Shown in pieces: positions 1 to 10,995 of a stretch of 64,000 nt of DNA. The stretch is taken from NCBI GenBank assembly GCA_940337035.1, contig CALNHX010003000.1, positions 97,630-161,629 on the forward strand, given 5' to 3'. Each line of letters starts with the position of its first letter. Position 1 is the stretch's first letter. The position numbers were made by a program, and so were the translations under genes. The notes beneath the pieces were generated by a model. It was given only the letters and a program-made list of their open reading frames with translations. It was not told the DNA's origin and did not search any database. Source of the stretch: Agriotes lineatus. Taxonomy: Eukaryota; Arthropoda; Insecta; Coleoptera; Elateridae.

Positions 1-1471
1 ACAATTTGAAGTTTAGGCCTTTCCCTACAGTACGTGAAAAAATAGCATGTGCAACACGTGAGAGAGGTGTTTTTCCGTGCTCGACGCGTTTTTCTTTTCT
101 CAACTTGTCCAATATACTATTATTAAAGCTTCGTTACACACATGTCAATTAATTATAAATAAACATTATCCTTAGGTAGGTTTTATTTACCTATATAATT
201 TCTGTGTACATCTTACCTATAACCAAAGAATATAGATAGGGGAAGAAGGACAGCCTTATGGGTTATTAGCGTATTATTTAAAAGCTCCTCAGTTCTTGCC
301 TGGCCCTCAAGCAGCCGCCGCCAGTACTAATGAACTCGTTCACGGCTACGGTCGGGGACGCATTTACAGATCCCTGTCGCATTTTTCCCAAGAACGCGTC
401 TCAGCGTTGCCAGATTGCAAGGAAGTTACAGAGTTATGATTTTAACAGCTATTTGTATAAGAGCGAAATTGGCAATTTGATTTTGCGCTCAAAATATACA
501 CAAGATTTTATACAGAGTGGAGTAATTTTCGAGGTGCCACCATTGGCATCTCGGAAACGGTAAGAGATACAACTTCGGTCAAATGGGGAAAAAGGTGCAC
601 ATTTATGAGGCCAATTTATTGACACTTCTGTTTTTCCTAAAAAAACGCATAGCCTACTTGTTATAATCGAAAAACTGAAACTGGTCGATTTCTTCAACCA
701 TGCATAACTTTTTTATTATTACATATAATTTCAATTTTCAAAAAAGAGCTTGTAGGGAATTGTAGGCTCTACAGAATAGGCCTACTTTAATATTTTTCTG
801 ATTCGTAATTTTCGAGGTACAGCCCAAACTTACATTTTTTTAAATGGAATGGATATCAAAGTTTTGCATCATTGGAAAGCTTATTTTTTTCCCTTTTCAT
901 TCATGTATGGTTTCACATACTTATTTTCACAAACTTTTAAAATATTTTATAAAACACTTTTTAATCTAGTGTGCCTTGACTGTGTTAGTTGTAAAAACAA
1001 ATGAATAGTGTGCTCTGGTTGCTATGTAACAAAACAAAAGACAATTTGCAGTGAAAGCTTTCTAAACATACTGCAATAAGAAATAATAAGCTACTAACTA
1101 CTCAAAGTTTAATCATATGCTCAAAAGTTATTATTAGTGACTTTTATTTGATATTTTTTCCACAAATATTATAGTTTGGCAAATGTTTTACGTTTTATGA
1201 AAATAGGTTTTTCGGTCAGTTATATCGTAAATAAGTCAATAGTCATAGGTCGTTAACTACTTTCGATTAATTCTTCATTAGCATCGTTCCTTACTGATGT
1301 GCTTTTCTGATAAGACGTGTCCCATTCCTTAGGCTAATTAACAGGACAGCTTATAAGAATTTCTTCTGGAAATTCACATTCAGTTGTGCTGAAGTTTGTC
1401 TTCAGTGTTGTCGTATACTCTTTTGACGTTTCCTTTTCCGAAATTGATCACTCGAACGCTTAATCTTAATC
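1..1471. other. No recognised gene; AT-rich flank upstream of the P-element
   Basis: I see no recognisable gene. A 77-codon plus-strand frame at 330-563 ends next to a GGTAAGAG sequence that could be a splice donor, but its product matches nothing I know and it has no partner exon. The P-element terminal repeats should lie here if the element is complete, but I could not identify a convincing terminal inverted repeat or 8-bp duplication by eye. Confidence 0.4.
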
Positions 1472-4400
1472 ATGGTTAATTCGTGCGTATATTTTGAATG
1501 TAAGCGAAATCGCAGAACCGACTGCGATTTAAGCTTTTTTCGTTTTCCTATAGAAAAAGAAAGACGCGATTTGTGGTTGATTAATTGTGGCAATCCACAG
1601 CTTTTCACGTTATCTGAAGAACAATTACGTGAAAGAACTGTGTGTGCCATGCATTTTTCCGAAAAGCAGTTTATGAATTCAAGAAACAATAGGCTGAGTC
1701 ATAATGCTGTTCCCTTAAATTACAAAACTGCCATGCAACCTGACCACGCAACATCGCCAGTGTCGCCCAAAGAACTCGCATTTAAAAAAGAGATCATGCC
1801 AAGGGTCTATGGTAAAGCGACGTCTAGTTCGGGCTCTTTTCATTTGGATGAAGATCATATTGCTTCGCCTATGCAATTAGATGCAGATACCATACCGGAT
1901 TCGTCTATGATACAGGTTAGTTCCTTTAAAAATGCCCGTTCTGTATACAGTGTGGTGATAACGTCCCGCACAAAATTCATTATTTTCTTATTTAATGTTT
2001 TTTGGGAAAACCCCGAAACACGTCATTTTATTTTTTAAAAAGACTCAATTTTTCCCCTTATTTTGATAGATCTCCTCATCAGTTAAATAATGATGTAAAA
2101 AAATTAGTGCCCCTCGTAGGTAACAATTGTTTTGAGAAAAATACACATGAAGTTCAAACAATTCAGAATTTTTTTTTAATTAAAATAAGAGCTATGACAA
2201 AAACTACCTAATTTTGATTTTAAAACATTTACCACTGTTTCACAAATGTGTCAAAGTCAACAATTTAACGTTTCTAAGGAAACAGATGTGGTGCTTTATT
2301 TTAATTTAAAAAAATCTGAATTTTTTGAACTTTATGTGTATTTTTCTCAAAAAATTGTTATGTGGGGTACTAATTTTTTATATCACCATTTAACTGGCGA
2401 GATCTATCAACATAAGGGGGGAAAATGGGATTTCCATTTGAAAAAATTAATAATGACGTCATAGCGCAGAAACAAAAGCCTCCCTCACCCTTCTATTTTT
2501 GAAAAATTTATTGTTTATTCTAATTGTCGTTACTATTTTGCTTCAAAGAATCAGAAAATAAAAAAATCGAATTTTTATGCCATACAAAATATGATTTTCA
2601 GGGACTTCGAAAATTTCACCTAACCATGTTAGGAGGCGGGGTTTTACGATAGCGCTCAAGCAGCCGTTTTGAGGAAAACAGCTATACTGTTAAATGCAAA
2701 AGAAAATATGAACAATTTCCAGTATGGGAAAGTCTATGGACGGTGCCATGTCCACTTTTTAAAGAATAAAATTGACGTGTCAGGGTTTTCCCAAAAAACA
2801 TTAAATAACAAAATTATTAATTTTGTGTAGAACTTTATCACCACACTGTATAATAAAATTTTTAAATTTTCCATCGATAGTAGGTTAACACGATGTCCGA
2901 TTATAGGGGCTTAAATCTTATAGTTTCCCCAAATTTGTTGCTCGATCTTCGTGTAGGTACTAATTAAATAAGGTATAATTAGTTAAAATTTCTTTTAAAG
3001 TTTTATTAATTAAATCAAAACTAAATCCCAAGCAGTAAGTATACAGGGTGATCAATTTTCACTTCTTTAGGAGTTTTTATTCAATAACACAAAATGAACA
3101 AAAGTTGGCAGTTTCATAAAATACAGAAGAATTATTGACGTTTTTAATTCTCTGATAAATTGTGTAGAAATATGTAGGCAAAACAATGAGCTTGTAAAGC
3201 ATTTTAATGGAGCCTACAGCATGAAAATCTTTTCTGTTATTAGTATGTTTTATTTTTAAAAACCATATTTCAACAGGCCATGTTAGAAATGCCAACACCT
3301 ACCAAAACAAGAAAGCGCCGTAGTTCTGCTGTGCTACATCAAAAAATTGCAAAACTGCGAAGACAAGTGGCGGCAAAAAATTCACAAATTTACTGTATGA
3401 AGAAGCAATGTGCACGAAAGGGGGCTAATTTAGATGCACTGGGCTTGAAACCAAAAACCGTTCGCGTCTTTGTAAATATGCAACTTTCTCACAAATCTAA
3501 ACAACCTTGGACAGAAGCTGAAAAAGAATTGACCTTAAATATGTACCACAAATCTCCAGCCCTCTACTTTTTTATGAGAGAAAAATTAAAATTTACTATG
3601 CCCTCCAAATCTACAATAGTTTCATGGTTACGGTTAAACCAACTTAATACAGGCACCAGTACGGAACTAATGAAAAAACTGGCTGTTAAAGTTAACAGCA
3701 TGACCGATGATGAAAAACAGTGTGTCGTATTACTTGACGAAATGCATTTAAAGAAAGGTCTAGAATATAATCCACGCCAAGATATGATTGAAGGTTTCGA
3801 AGATTTAGGACATCTTGGACGGAAAAGCAAAATCGCTAGTCATGCACTAGTGTTTATGGCAAGAGGACTTATTCACAAATGGAAGATTTCTGTCAGCTTT
3901 TATGTTTCTTCAGGTACCATTAAACATGGAGAGCTATCTTCCCTCATTATTAAAAACATCGAAGAGTTACAAAGAATAGGACTTAAAGTGCGTGCTGTTA
4001 CTAGTGACCAAGCTGCTACAAATAGAGCTGCATTTTTAAATCTAGGAGTTACTGCAGAACAGCCGTATTTTTTTGTCTGCGACGCAAAAATTTTTGCAAT
4101 ATATGACGTACCGCACTTGATAAAAAGCGTACGGAATAATCTTCTATCAAAGGATTTTTACGTGGAGGGCAAGAAAGTTTCTTGGAAAGATATCGAAGAG
4201 GCATACAAAATAGATAAATCTTCTTGTACTGTTCGAGCAGCTGTAAAAATCACGGATGCCCACATCTACCCCAATACTTTCCAGCGAATGAGGGTTAAAT
4301 TTGCAACGCAAGTGTTTTCCAACACCATGAGTGCTACGATAAGAACTGCTGTTGGAACGGGCGAGTTAAAAAGCACCAGCGCTCTGGATACTGCAGAATT

Positions 4401-5490
4401 CGTACAGAAAATTAACTATTTATTTGATTGCTTAAACAGTCGAATGCTGAAAGACCGTAACCCATATGCATGTGCTCTATCCGTCAACGTACCGCGTACT
4501 GAAAATAATTTGAAAGAGTATTTGCAGTGGGTTAAGACTTGGCAAACATATACATCTAATAACAAGGTGAACCAAGGTGTTTATTGTTTTAAGGGACTTA
4601 TTTTAACCATGCAGTCAGTTATGGAGCTATGGGAAGACTTAAAACAAGAAGGGTATCATTTCCTCCTGACCAGCAGACTAAACCAAGATCCTCTAGAAAA
4701 TCTTTTCGCGGTCCTGAGGTATAGGGGAGGCAATTCTTCAAACCCCACAGTAAAATCTTTCCGCCAAGCACTACAGTTCAACATGCTGGTTAAATTGCAG
4801 CATCCTACAGAGAGCTCCAACTGCGAAGTTGATGAAGATGCTGTTGTCAACATGGCGAATGTTGAAGTGCCAGAAAAAGACGTCATGAGATATGTTGAGG
4901 ACATACCATATACAGTTGCTGAACAAACTGAATTAGCAGAAGATGGTGACCTCAGTTTACTCAGTGAGGTAATAGAAGTTTCAACACAACCAAATCAAGA
5001 AGCCACATTAGAATCTTGTGCGACGGTATATGTAGCTGGTTATGTCATTCATAAAACGCTTTTACGTTTTAATTGTGATCAGTGTCAAAATATGTGCAGC
5101 CGTGACTCTGTAGTGCATCATAATGAACTGTTTTTACAGCAAAAAGACTATGGTGCGGGCGCCTGTGTTATTTACCTAAAAAAACCTTCAAGTATTTTAA
5201 TAAAAATAGTTACAATGTTACTTGAACATTTTGAATATTATTTTAAAAATAGTAAGTCGTGTGTAAGTTTTAAGAAAACATTATTAGCATATAGTGTAAA
5301 TAAAGTGAAAATTTTAGTACCAGGGTGGCTTAACGAGCAAGACACATGTTACTCTCATAAAATGTTTTTAATTAATCATTTAATTACGTGCAAACTCCAT
5401 AAAACGTTGAAATGGCTATCGCAAGATTTAAGGACTACAAACCAGTCTGGTACACGCAACAAAAAAATACAACATTTAAGTAATGTTTAA
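1472..5490 (+). CDS. P-element-type (THAP9-like) transposase, two exons: 1472-1915 and 3277-5490
   Basis: This is a cut-and-paste DNA transposase of the P-element superfamily. Exon 1 encodes an N-terminal THAP zinc finger that binds DNA: C5 and C10, then C58-x2-H61, with an AVPL box at 79-82. Exon 1 ends in codon phase 0 at CAG/GTTAGT, and exon 2 opens in the same phase after a CAACAG acceptor, giving about 885 residues (Drosophila P about 751, human THAP9 about 903). Exon 2 holds a basic coiled-coil stretch (exon-2 residues 15-45), a helix-turn-helix region (about 55-120) and an RNase H-like core. Candidate acidic residues are D153 (LLDEMH), D243 (TSDQAA) and D470/E473 (NQDPLENLF), with the family's PHLIKSVRNNL segment at 278-288. 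No stop or frameshift interrupts either exon. The frame looks functional, which suggests a young copy. Terminal repeats were not found, so a domesticated gene is the alternative. Confidence 0.88.
1916..3276 (+). other. Intron of the P-element transposase, enlarged by an inserted element
   Basis: The donor is GTTAGT at 1916 and the acceptor ends AACAG at 3276. Both flanking exons are in phase 0. About 900 of its 1361 bp are the TA-flanked element at 1948-2848, so the ancestral intron was about 460 bp. Short open frames inside (2002-2211, 2246-2464) lie in that element and look fortuitous. Confidence 0.75.
1948..2848. mobile_element. TA-flanked MITE with about 105-bp terminal inverted repeats
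   Basis: The left end starts CAGTGTGGTGATAA directly after TA (1946-1947). The right end is its reverse complement and is followed by TA (2849-2850). Imperfect similarity continues for roughly 105 bp into each end, including a shared TTTTTTGGGAAAACCC-like stretch. A TA duplication and CAGT-type ends are typical of Tc1/mariner-derived non-autonomous elements. No transposase is encoded in its 901 bp. Confidence 0.82.
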
Positions 5491-5582
5491 AGCTTAAAAA
5501 ATGTACGTTTATATGCTTACAGATATATTTGCGTACTTCCTATTCTTTGTAACTTTGTATATTATATTGTTTTTTTCTATAG

Positions 5583-5690
5583 CACATGTTAAAGTGTGCT
5601 TTTATCAACTCAAAACAAAAGGTCAAGTTTTACTTTAACAGCAAGGGTAGATAAAGTAGCACTTTAACATCAAGGATAGATAAAGTAATT
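5583..5690. repeat. Two 27-bp direct repeats downstream of the P-element frame
   Basis: A unit reading ACTTTAACAGCAAGG then TAGATAAAGTA occurs at 5632-5658 and again, with two or three changes, at 5661-5687. Another ACTTTAACA-related motif in inverse sense lies at 5583-5600. Their position about 150-200 bp after the transposase stop would suit subterminal transposase-binding repeats, but that is inference. Confidence 0.5.
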
Positions 5691-5833
5691 TAATTTTCTA
5701 ACTTTTGTTTAAATTAATATGACAGCTTCGTATTATCGTAGCAACCCAATCTAGCTACTGACATTTTGAAATGTGATTGACTGTCATTATTTTCTTTTGA
5801 AATTGTTAAAGCTCTTGCTATAGAAAAAAATAT

Positions 5834-5953
5834 TGTATTATACACGACGATAAAGTTATTTCTATCCACTCTTGAATCATTAACGTCTCGACTTCGTCTC
5901 GACGTTAAACGATTCACTCGTGGATAAAATTTAACTTTATCGTCTTGTATAAT
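5834..5953. repeat. Small fold-back palindrome
   Basis: The left arm begins TGTATTATACACGACGATAAAG and the right arm ends with its near reverse complement. The centre reads GTCTCGACTTCGTCTCGAC. The whole 120 bp could form one hairpin. It codes for nothing. It could be a MITE, or part of the P-element 3' end. Confidence 0.65.
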
Positions 5954-6135
5954 AAATTACTATTATTGTATGTAATATTTACACCTTGAAAATCTCATTT
6001 ATTTAATAGATCATTGAAATTGGCGAGAGTAAGAAATGTATATCTTTATTTCAAAATATTTTAATTTAAACTGGCGTTAATGGATCTGACTCAAATTTCC
6101 TATAATCTGCCTTTAAAAAAAGTAATTAAACCCGT

Positions 6136-6545
6136 AAAAGGTTGGGGCAAATTGGGGTTCAATCCCTAACAATAGGTACCTAACTCTTTATTAACAAATT
6201 ATTATTTATATCGCCCAAAAATTATGTCAAATGCAAGTAATAATAATTTATTTAAAAATAGCTATTTGGCATAATTTTTGAGCGACTTAAGTATAATAAT
6301 AATAATAATAAATGTCGTTTATTGAGCAAAAATAAATGAAATTGTTATTTTACAATATACTTGAATTATGAATACATAAGTTGCTCAAAGAGGCAAAGTT
6401 CAGGCGTGCTAATCGAATTAGCATACTGTTCTACCACTTAACCCCAAGGTAAATAAAGAAAACAGATAATTTGTTAAAAAAGGTATATTGTTGGGTATTG
6501 AACCCCAACCCTCGATTAGTTTGCAGCTCCTTAACCACATAAGTT
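6136..6545. repeat. Cluster of degenerate tRNA-like (SINE relic) segments
   Basis: Three pieces look like internal RNA polymerase III promoters. At 6136-6182 (plus) there is a GGGGTTCAATCCC B-box. At 6476-6545 (minus) an A-box-like GTGGTTAAGGAGCTG is followed by GGGGTTCAATACCC and a short T run. At 6380-6455 (minus) there is an A-box-like TTAAGTGGTAGAACAG. The first and second share the downstream AACAATA, so they are probably one family. None folds into a clean tRNA, so I call them SINE relics. Confidence 0.45.
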
Positions 6546-7478
6546 CTTTTTCGTTTCTACTCTAATTTACGTTTAAAGTGCAGTAATTTAAACTAGAGTA
6601 TAAATTATTAAATAATTGTGAGTTTTCTGTGAAAACCGCCCCGATTCATTTTTTTTAATAACAGATTGTACAGGACTTGGGTCAGATCCCTAATCACCAA
6701 ATTAAATTTTTGCATACATTTCTGAAAGATAATTTAATGTCGATAATAAATGTTCGAATGATATTGTCTTATTCTTTGCTGAGACTATACATAGAGAGAT
6801 CGGCAACTTAAATGTGCCTAAATAGATATTTTTTAATGCATCAAGTAAATGAGATATTCAAGGCGTACTGTTTTAGTAGCCGTACTGTACTCTATACGTA
6901 TCAACTTCACAAGATACAATATTATTTTTGTTTTTATTTGCTTTTTAAAATAGATCACTGTAAACTATATTAATCGTCAACATTACTTGAACAATAATTT
7001 CCTCTCGTATTAAAATTTTTAAATAAAATCCGTATATTGTTTATTAATGTTTTTTTTTTCATTATTTGTACATAGCTAATTCTATATTCATTATAGAATT
7101 TTGTGAGAATAAAGTGGGGACAATCCGTATTCCGTATAATCTTGCGCTCATCGGTGAACTTTTTGTTGAAATTATATTAGAAACCTCTTATGTAATTTTT
7201 ATAGGTACCTAGCTACCTATTAAATGTTTAAAAGTGTTGCATGTGAAACTTATAAAACCTTTATTTTACTTGGTACCAGTTCATCCGATTGACAACAAAT
7301 GTTTTAAATAATAACAAAACAAACCAAAGAATATACACCTATATTTAATATTCTTTGTAACTAACTTAACTTAGATGTAAGCAGAATCAAACTACTTAAA
7401 TATTCTTTTGCAGAATACAAGTTTATTTCGGGTAGGTACAACCATTGTAAAACTATTGGAATTGTAGAGAGAAAGTTC
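6546..7478. other. AT-rich stretch, no gene seen
   Basis: I find no coding frame of note. A short GGGTCAGATCCC at about 6678-6690 may be another decayed B-box. Otherwise it is low-complexity AT-rich sequence. Confidence 0.4.
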
Positions 7479-9130
7479 TTTTTTTTTTTTTAACATTAGG
7501 ATTAAGTCAGATCAGCGTTGATTCGCTACACATGACTGATTTGTCTATTGTTTTTATTTGGCACTATGTTTAATGGCAGAAGCCTCACTATAACTCTGAT
7601 TTAATTTGTAATGTTGCCCAATTATTATTATTATCAGTCACTCTCACTAGAGGTCAAGTAAACGTCCTGAGGAAGTTTTCGTTTAAGCCGTGTGTGTATA
7701 TTTCGGCGACCGGTGCCAAATGTTCTTGCACTAGTACAGTTTGTTATGTTGTGAAAATAGGTTTTAGCAGTATTCTTAATATATTCCTCAATTGTCTGGA
7801 TCCCTGATTCACGATGCAACTGCGAATTTCGTAGGTACCAAGGGGCGTTAAAGATGATACGTAGTATTTTATTTTGGTATATTTGCAGTTTATTAATATG
7901 CGTCTTAGATGTAGCTCCCCAAACTTGGCTGGCATAAGTGATAATGGGTCGAAGAATTGATTTATATATCAGCAAACCGCATTCTGGTTTAAGCGGAGAT
8001 TTTTTATTTATAATGGGATACAACATTGCTAGACGGACATAACCCTGATTTAGCTTCTTATTAATGTGTATAGACCAAGTAAGCCTTTTGTCTAAATACA
8101 CTCCTAAATATTTGATAGCACCGTCAGCGGGATTCCATTCTATTGTTTGATCATTAATAATGATGTTTTGCGGTAAAGTGGGTTGACGCAGGGTAAATAT
8201 TTTAGCTTGACATTTGGCTGCATTGAGATTAATACACCATTTGTTGAACCAGTTGTTAAGGATGTTGATGGTTTCTTGTAGATTTCGCGTTGCTACCAGT
8301 ATATCGTAGTTTTGGGATATGAGCGCTGTGTCATCAGCATACATTGCAACCGTGGTATTGGGAGATTCTGGTAGATCATGTACGAAAATATTGAAGAGAG
8401 TCGGTCCCAGGATAGATCCTTGCGGCACTCCAGCTTTGATGTTTTTCTTAGCTGATAAAGTTGAATTTATCCTAACAGCGAATGAGCGGTTTGACAAAAA
8501 GGAATTTATTATACAGAAAATATATTTAGGTATTCCAGCTTTGAGCAGTTTATATAATAAACCGTCTATCCATACGCGATCAAATGCCTGTGCGATATCG
8601 AGAAATACAGCTACTGTATTCATTTTATTTTCAAATCCTCCTTCGATGATTTCTGTAATTCGGGAGAGTTGATGGACAGTAGAATGTTTTTTCCTGAAGC
8701 CGTATTGAAATGAAGGAAGTATATGGTTACATTCAAGGGATTTAGTTAGACGATCCAGAACTACTTTCTCTAAGATTTTGGCCATCGTAGGTAGAAGACT
8801 AATAGGCCGGTAATTTGAAGGGTCTTTATGATTTTTGCTGGGTTTTGGGAAAAGGAGTATATGTGCGTGCTTCCAGGTGGTCGGGAAATATCCAATTCTA
8901 AGACAGGCGTTAAATAGTATGGTGAGGTACGTCAAGATTTTTATTGGTAGGTTTTTTAGGACTACATTAGGGATGAGGTCGTGTCCTGGACATTTTTTGA
9001 CGGGAAGTTTGTTGATATATGTTTGCAACTCAGTTGGAGATGTCGGTGTTATCAGTCCAGGGTTGTTTGGGAAATTGTAGTCGAGTTTATCTATTACAGT
9101 TATACTTGTTTCCGCCTTTATTCGCTACCT
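7479..9130 (-). mobile_element. 5'-truncated Jockey-clade non-LTR retrotransposon
   Basis: On the minus strand the element ends in a poly(A) tract (poly-T at 7479-7491 on plus), about 140 bp beyond the stop codon of a reverse transcriptase frame. Only the RT half and 3' UTR are present. The endonuclease and ORF1 are missing, and the frame breaks at about 9105-9130. No clean target duplication was found, so the left limit of the insertion is approximate. Confidence 0.75.
7634..9103 (-). pseudogene. Jockey-type reverse transcriptase, N-terminally truncated
   Basis: This frame copies element RNA into DNA at the target site (target-primed reverse transcription). Taking the methionine at 9028 as residue 1, it has KKCPGHDLIP (about 11-20), NYRPISLLP (72-80), the catalytic AVFLDIAQAFDRVW block (140-153), AGVPQGSILGP (199-209) and the active-site box YADD (230-233), followed by the C-terminal thumb and a ITYASQVWG motif. 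The open frame continues upstream of that methionine for about 25 codons (TPTSPTELQ). A stop then interrupts it, so the methionine is internal and not a real start. Normal Jockey ORF2 is about 900 residues and begins with an endonuclease that is lacking here. It therefore cannot be autonomous. Confidence 0.88.
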
Positions 9131-9525
9131 TCTGTCGGTTTTCTGCATGGAACCCCTTTATTTTAGGTTTTCTCGGTTTTTTAATTGGTTTTCAAGTGTC
9201 ATCGTTTATCTAGTGTTTTTGAATAATTTTTAATCACTAGAAACTTTTCATTGATATCAGCAAAAGATTCTTTATTTTTCTCAGACATTTTACTGCTGTT
9301 ACTTTGTTTTGTCTTTTATTAACACGCTGGCGTGACGTTAGCACCTCCATAAATTGAATTTAAACACAACAAGGGTGTTTGAATTTAGTGCGATGATTTT
9401 CGATAAGCCCAGCAACCCCGCGGTGCACGAAGTCTCGGGTTAGCTGCCATAGCGCAACTCCACTAAAAGATAACCCGCCGATAGACGGCCAACAGGGTAT
9501 AAAGGTGAGATGGTTAGCTCATGAA

Positions 9526-9820
9526 AGACACCGAGCTCCGTGGCCAAGTGCGTAGCACGTCCACTTAACATTCGGGAGGTCGTGGGTTCGATTCCTGCGG
9601 CCGCCTGCCTTGATTCAGGTTTTTAGGTGGTTTTCCTGAGTCAACAGAGTACCTTCTCTGAGGCGAATGCCGGGGCAGTATTTCTCCACCTTTCCTGACC
9701 TTTCTTCCATTCTCCACCCCTCCTTTCTCTCACCCATCTCGAGTTTCCCGTCCTTGGCTGAAGAGGGACGGAAGGTCCCTATAGCAGCCCACCCCCAGTT
9801 GTGGGAATTGAAATAACCCT
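9526..9820 (+). mobile_element. tRNA-derived SINE, copy 1
   Basis: The head is tRNA-like: an A-box TGGCCAAGTGCGTAGCACG at about 9541-9559 and a perfect B-box GGTTCGATTCC at about 9587-9597. An unrelated body of about 200 bp follows and ends near TTGAAATAACCC. The body (about 9620-9820) recurs in reverse at 25640-25850, which shows it is a dispersed repeat. It would be transcribed by RNA polymerase III and mobilised by a LINE partner. Open frames across it are fortuitous. Confidence 0.8.
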
Positions 9821-10925
9821 TACCTTTGTCCTTTTTGTCCTCGTGAAAGACAGTTATGTTCAGCGCCTCAGCTTTTTCAGTCCTAAGCCCCAAGATGGCT
9901 TAAGCCTCGACGCCGACAGCCAGAGCAGCCCGGAGCTCTGCCAGCATGAAACCGCCCGCCGATCCCGCTGTCCGTCCGTGATTTCAGAGTGCAGAGATTT
10001 TTCTTAGATAACTCTGCTAAACCCGCTTTCCAGCCTATACTTCGATGACACAATTTTCTGCTGGACCCGCTTTCTTGAACCAAGCCGGTGATTGCACCAA
10101 TTTATTCTAGTTTGCTAGCTAACAGCTAACATCGTTTTAGCAAAACATTAACTTCTTCTCTCTTTCTAAATAAATTTTTAAACGGTTTCTCGACAAAAAA
10201 TATTTGGTCTCTCTTTTAAATAATTAAACTTAGCTGAATTTCGTTCTCCGCTATTGAAATGGAAAATTTTCTGGAAAAGGTATAAAACATTCATGGTAAA
10301 CATTACTGATTTCAATATTTTTTTCCAAAACAGCTGTATATCAAAATTAAAATAATAATAAAGGTTTATATTTGCAATAATTAGTTTTTTAAGCAGGAAA
10401 ACGTTTAAAAATATTTGTTTTGTAATATTTATTTATGGAGTTCACCTTGCAGAAACTTAAATTTATTTCTATTATAACCTATAGACTGATTGTGTACGCC
10501 ACTGAAAAACCGAGTTTGGTTTGACATAAATAACAACGGGTTTCCCTACCTACGTTAGCATAGCTAACGTGATTTAGTGACTTTAAGTATAATGCGGAAC
10601 GGCTTCTAATCTATGAACGCAACTATATTTGTACTTAAATGTCAAACTTGACACTTGATTTGTAAGTGACTTACAGTTGCATTCATAAATTAAGAACTAT
10701 TTCATAGCCATATTAGATAAAAAATAGTTTTGATCGTACTGTAGTGATCTAGTGACCCACATATACATGTAACCTAGTTACATATCCCTAGGTTACAAGA
10801 AGTTGAATAAATAAATGGGAATTGTTTTTGATACTTAAAGCATACAACTTGTGTTTTATTTCTACTGCTACAATTCGTATATAAATGAAGTTAGGTGAGT
10901 CAATATAACCACTAACCCTGCATAA
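9821..10925. other. No gene seen; possible LTR end near 10915
   Basis: At 9900-10000 there is a short GC-richer stretch of unknown nature. A small palindrome (ACGTTAGCATAGCTAACGT) lies at about 10552-10570, and an inverted pair GTAACCTAG/CTAGGTTAC at about 10770-10796. The last 100 bp before 10926 contain AATAAA-like and TTTTATT motifs and end ...CCCTGCA, which is how an LTR would end just before a primer site. Confidence 0.35.
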
Positions 10926-10995
10926 TGGTGACCCCGACGTAATCTGAACACGCAACCTTCTGAACTGAGTATATTCAGCGCTACGAAAGGTGCTC
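10926..10995 (-). pseudogene. tRNA-Trp-like sequence with encoded CCA / LTR primer-binding site
   Basis: Read on the minus strand, this 70-nt piece resembles eukaryotic tRNA-Trp(CCA). The D-arm GTAGCGC, the TCAGAAGG anticodon-arm end, the variable/T-arm GTTGCGTGTTCA and the acceptor GGGGTCA are recognisable. It ends with CCA, which eukaryotic nuclear tRNA genes do not encode. The anticodon arm is damaged. Read on the plus strand, TGGTGACCCCGACG lies 3 nt after a ...CA end, the arrangement of an LTR followed by a tRNA primer-binding site. Complementarity extends well beyond the usual 18 nt. Confidence 0.6.

Noticed and set aside
2002..2464. Two short frames as extra exons of the P transposase
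   Set aside because: They lie within the TA-flanked element in the intron and show no similarity to P-element protein. The two outer exons join cleanly in phase without them.
8319..9213. Plus-strand frames over the Jockey element
   Set aside because: They are antisense shadows of the minus-strand reverse transcriptase.
9615..10083. Short frames on both strands around 9.6-10.1 kb
   Set aside because: They lie in the SINE body and its GC-rich flank, have no recognisable domain and are mutually overlapping.
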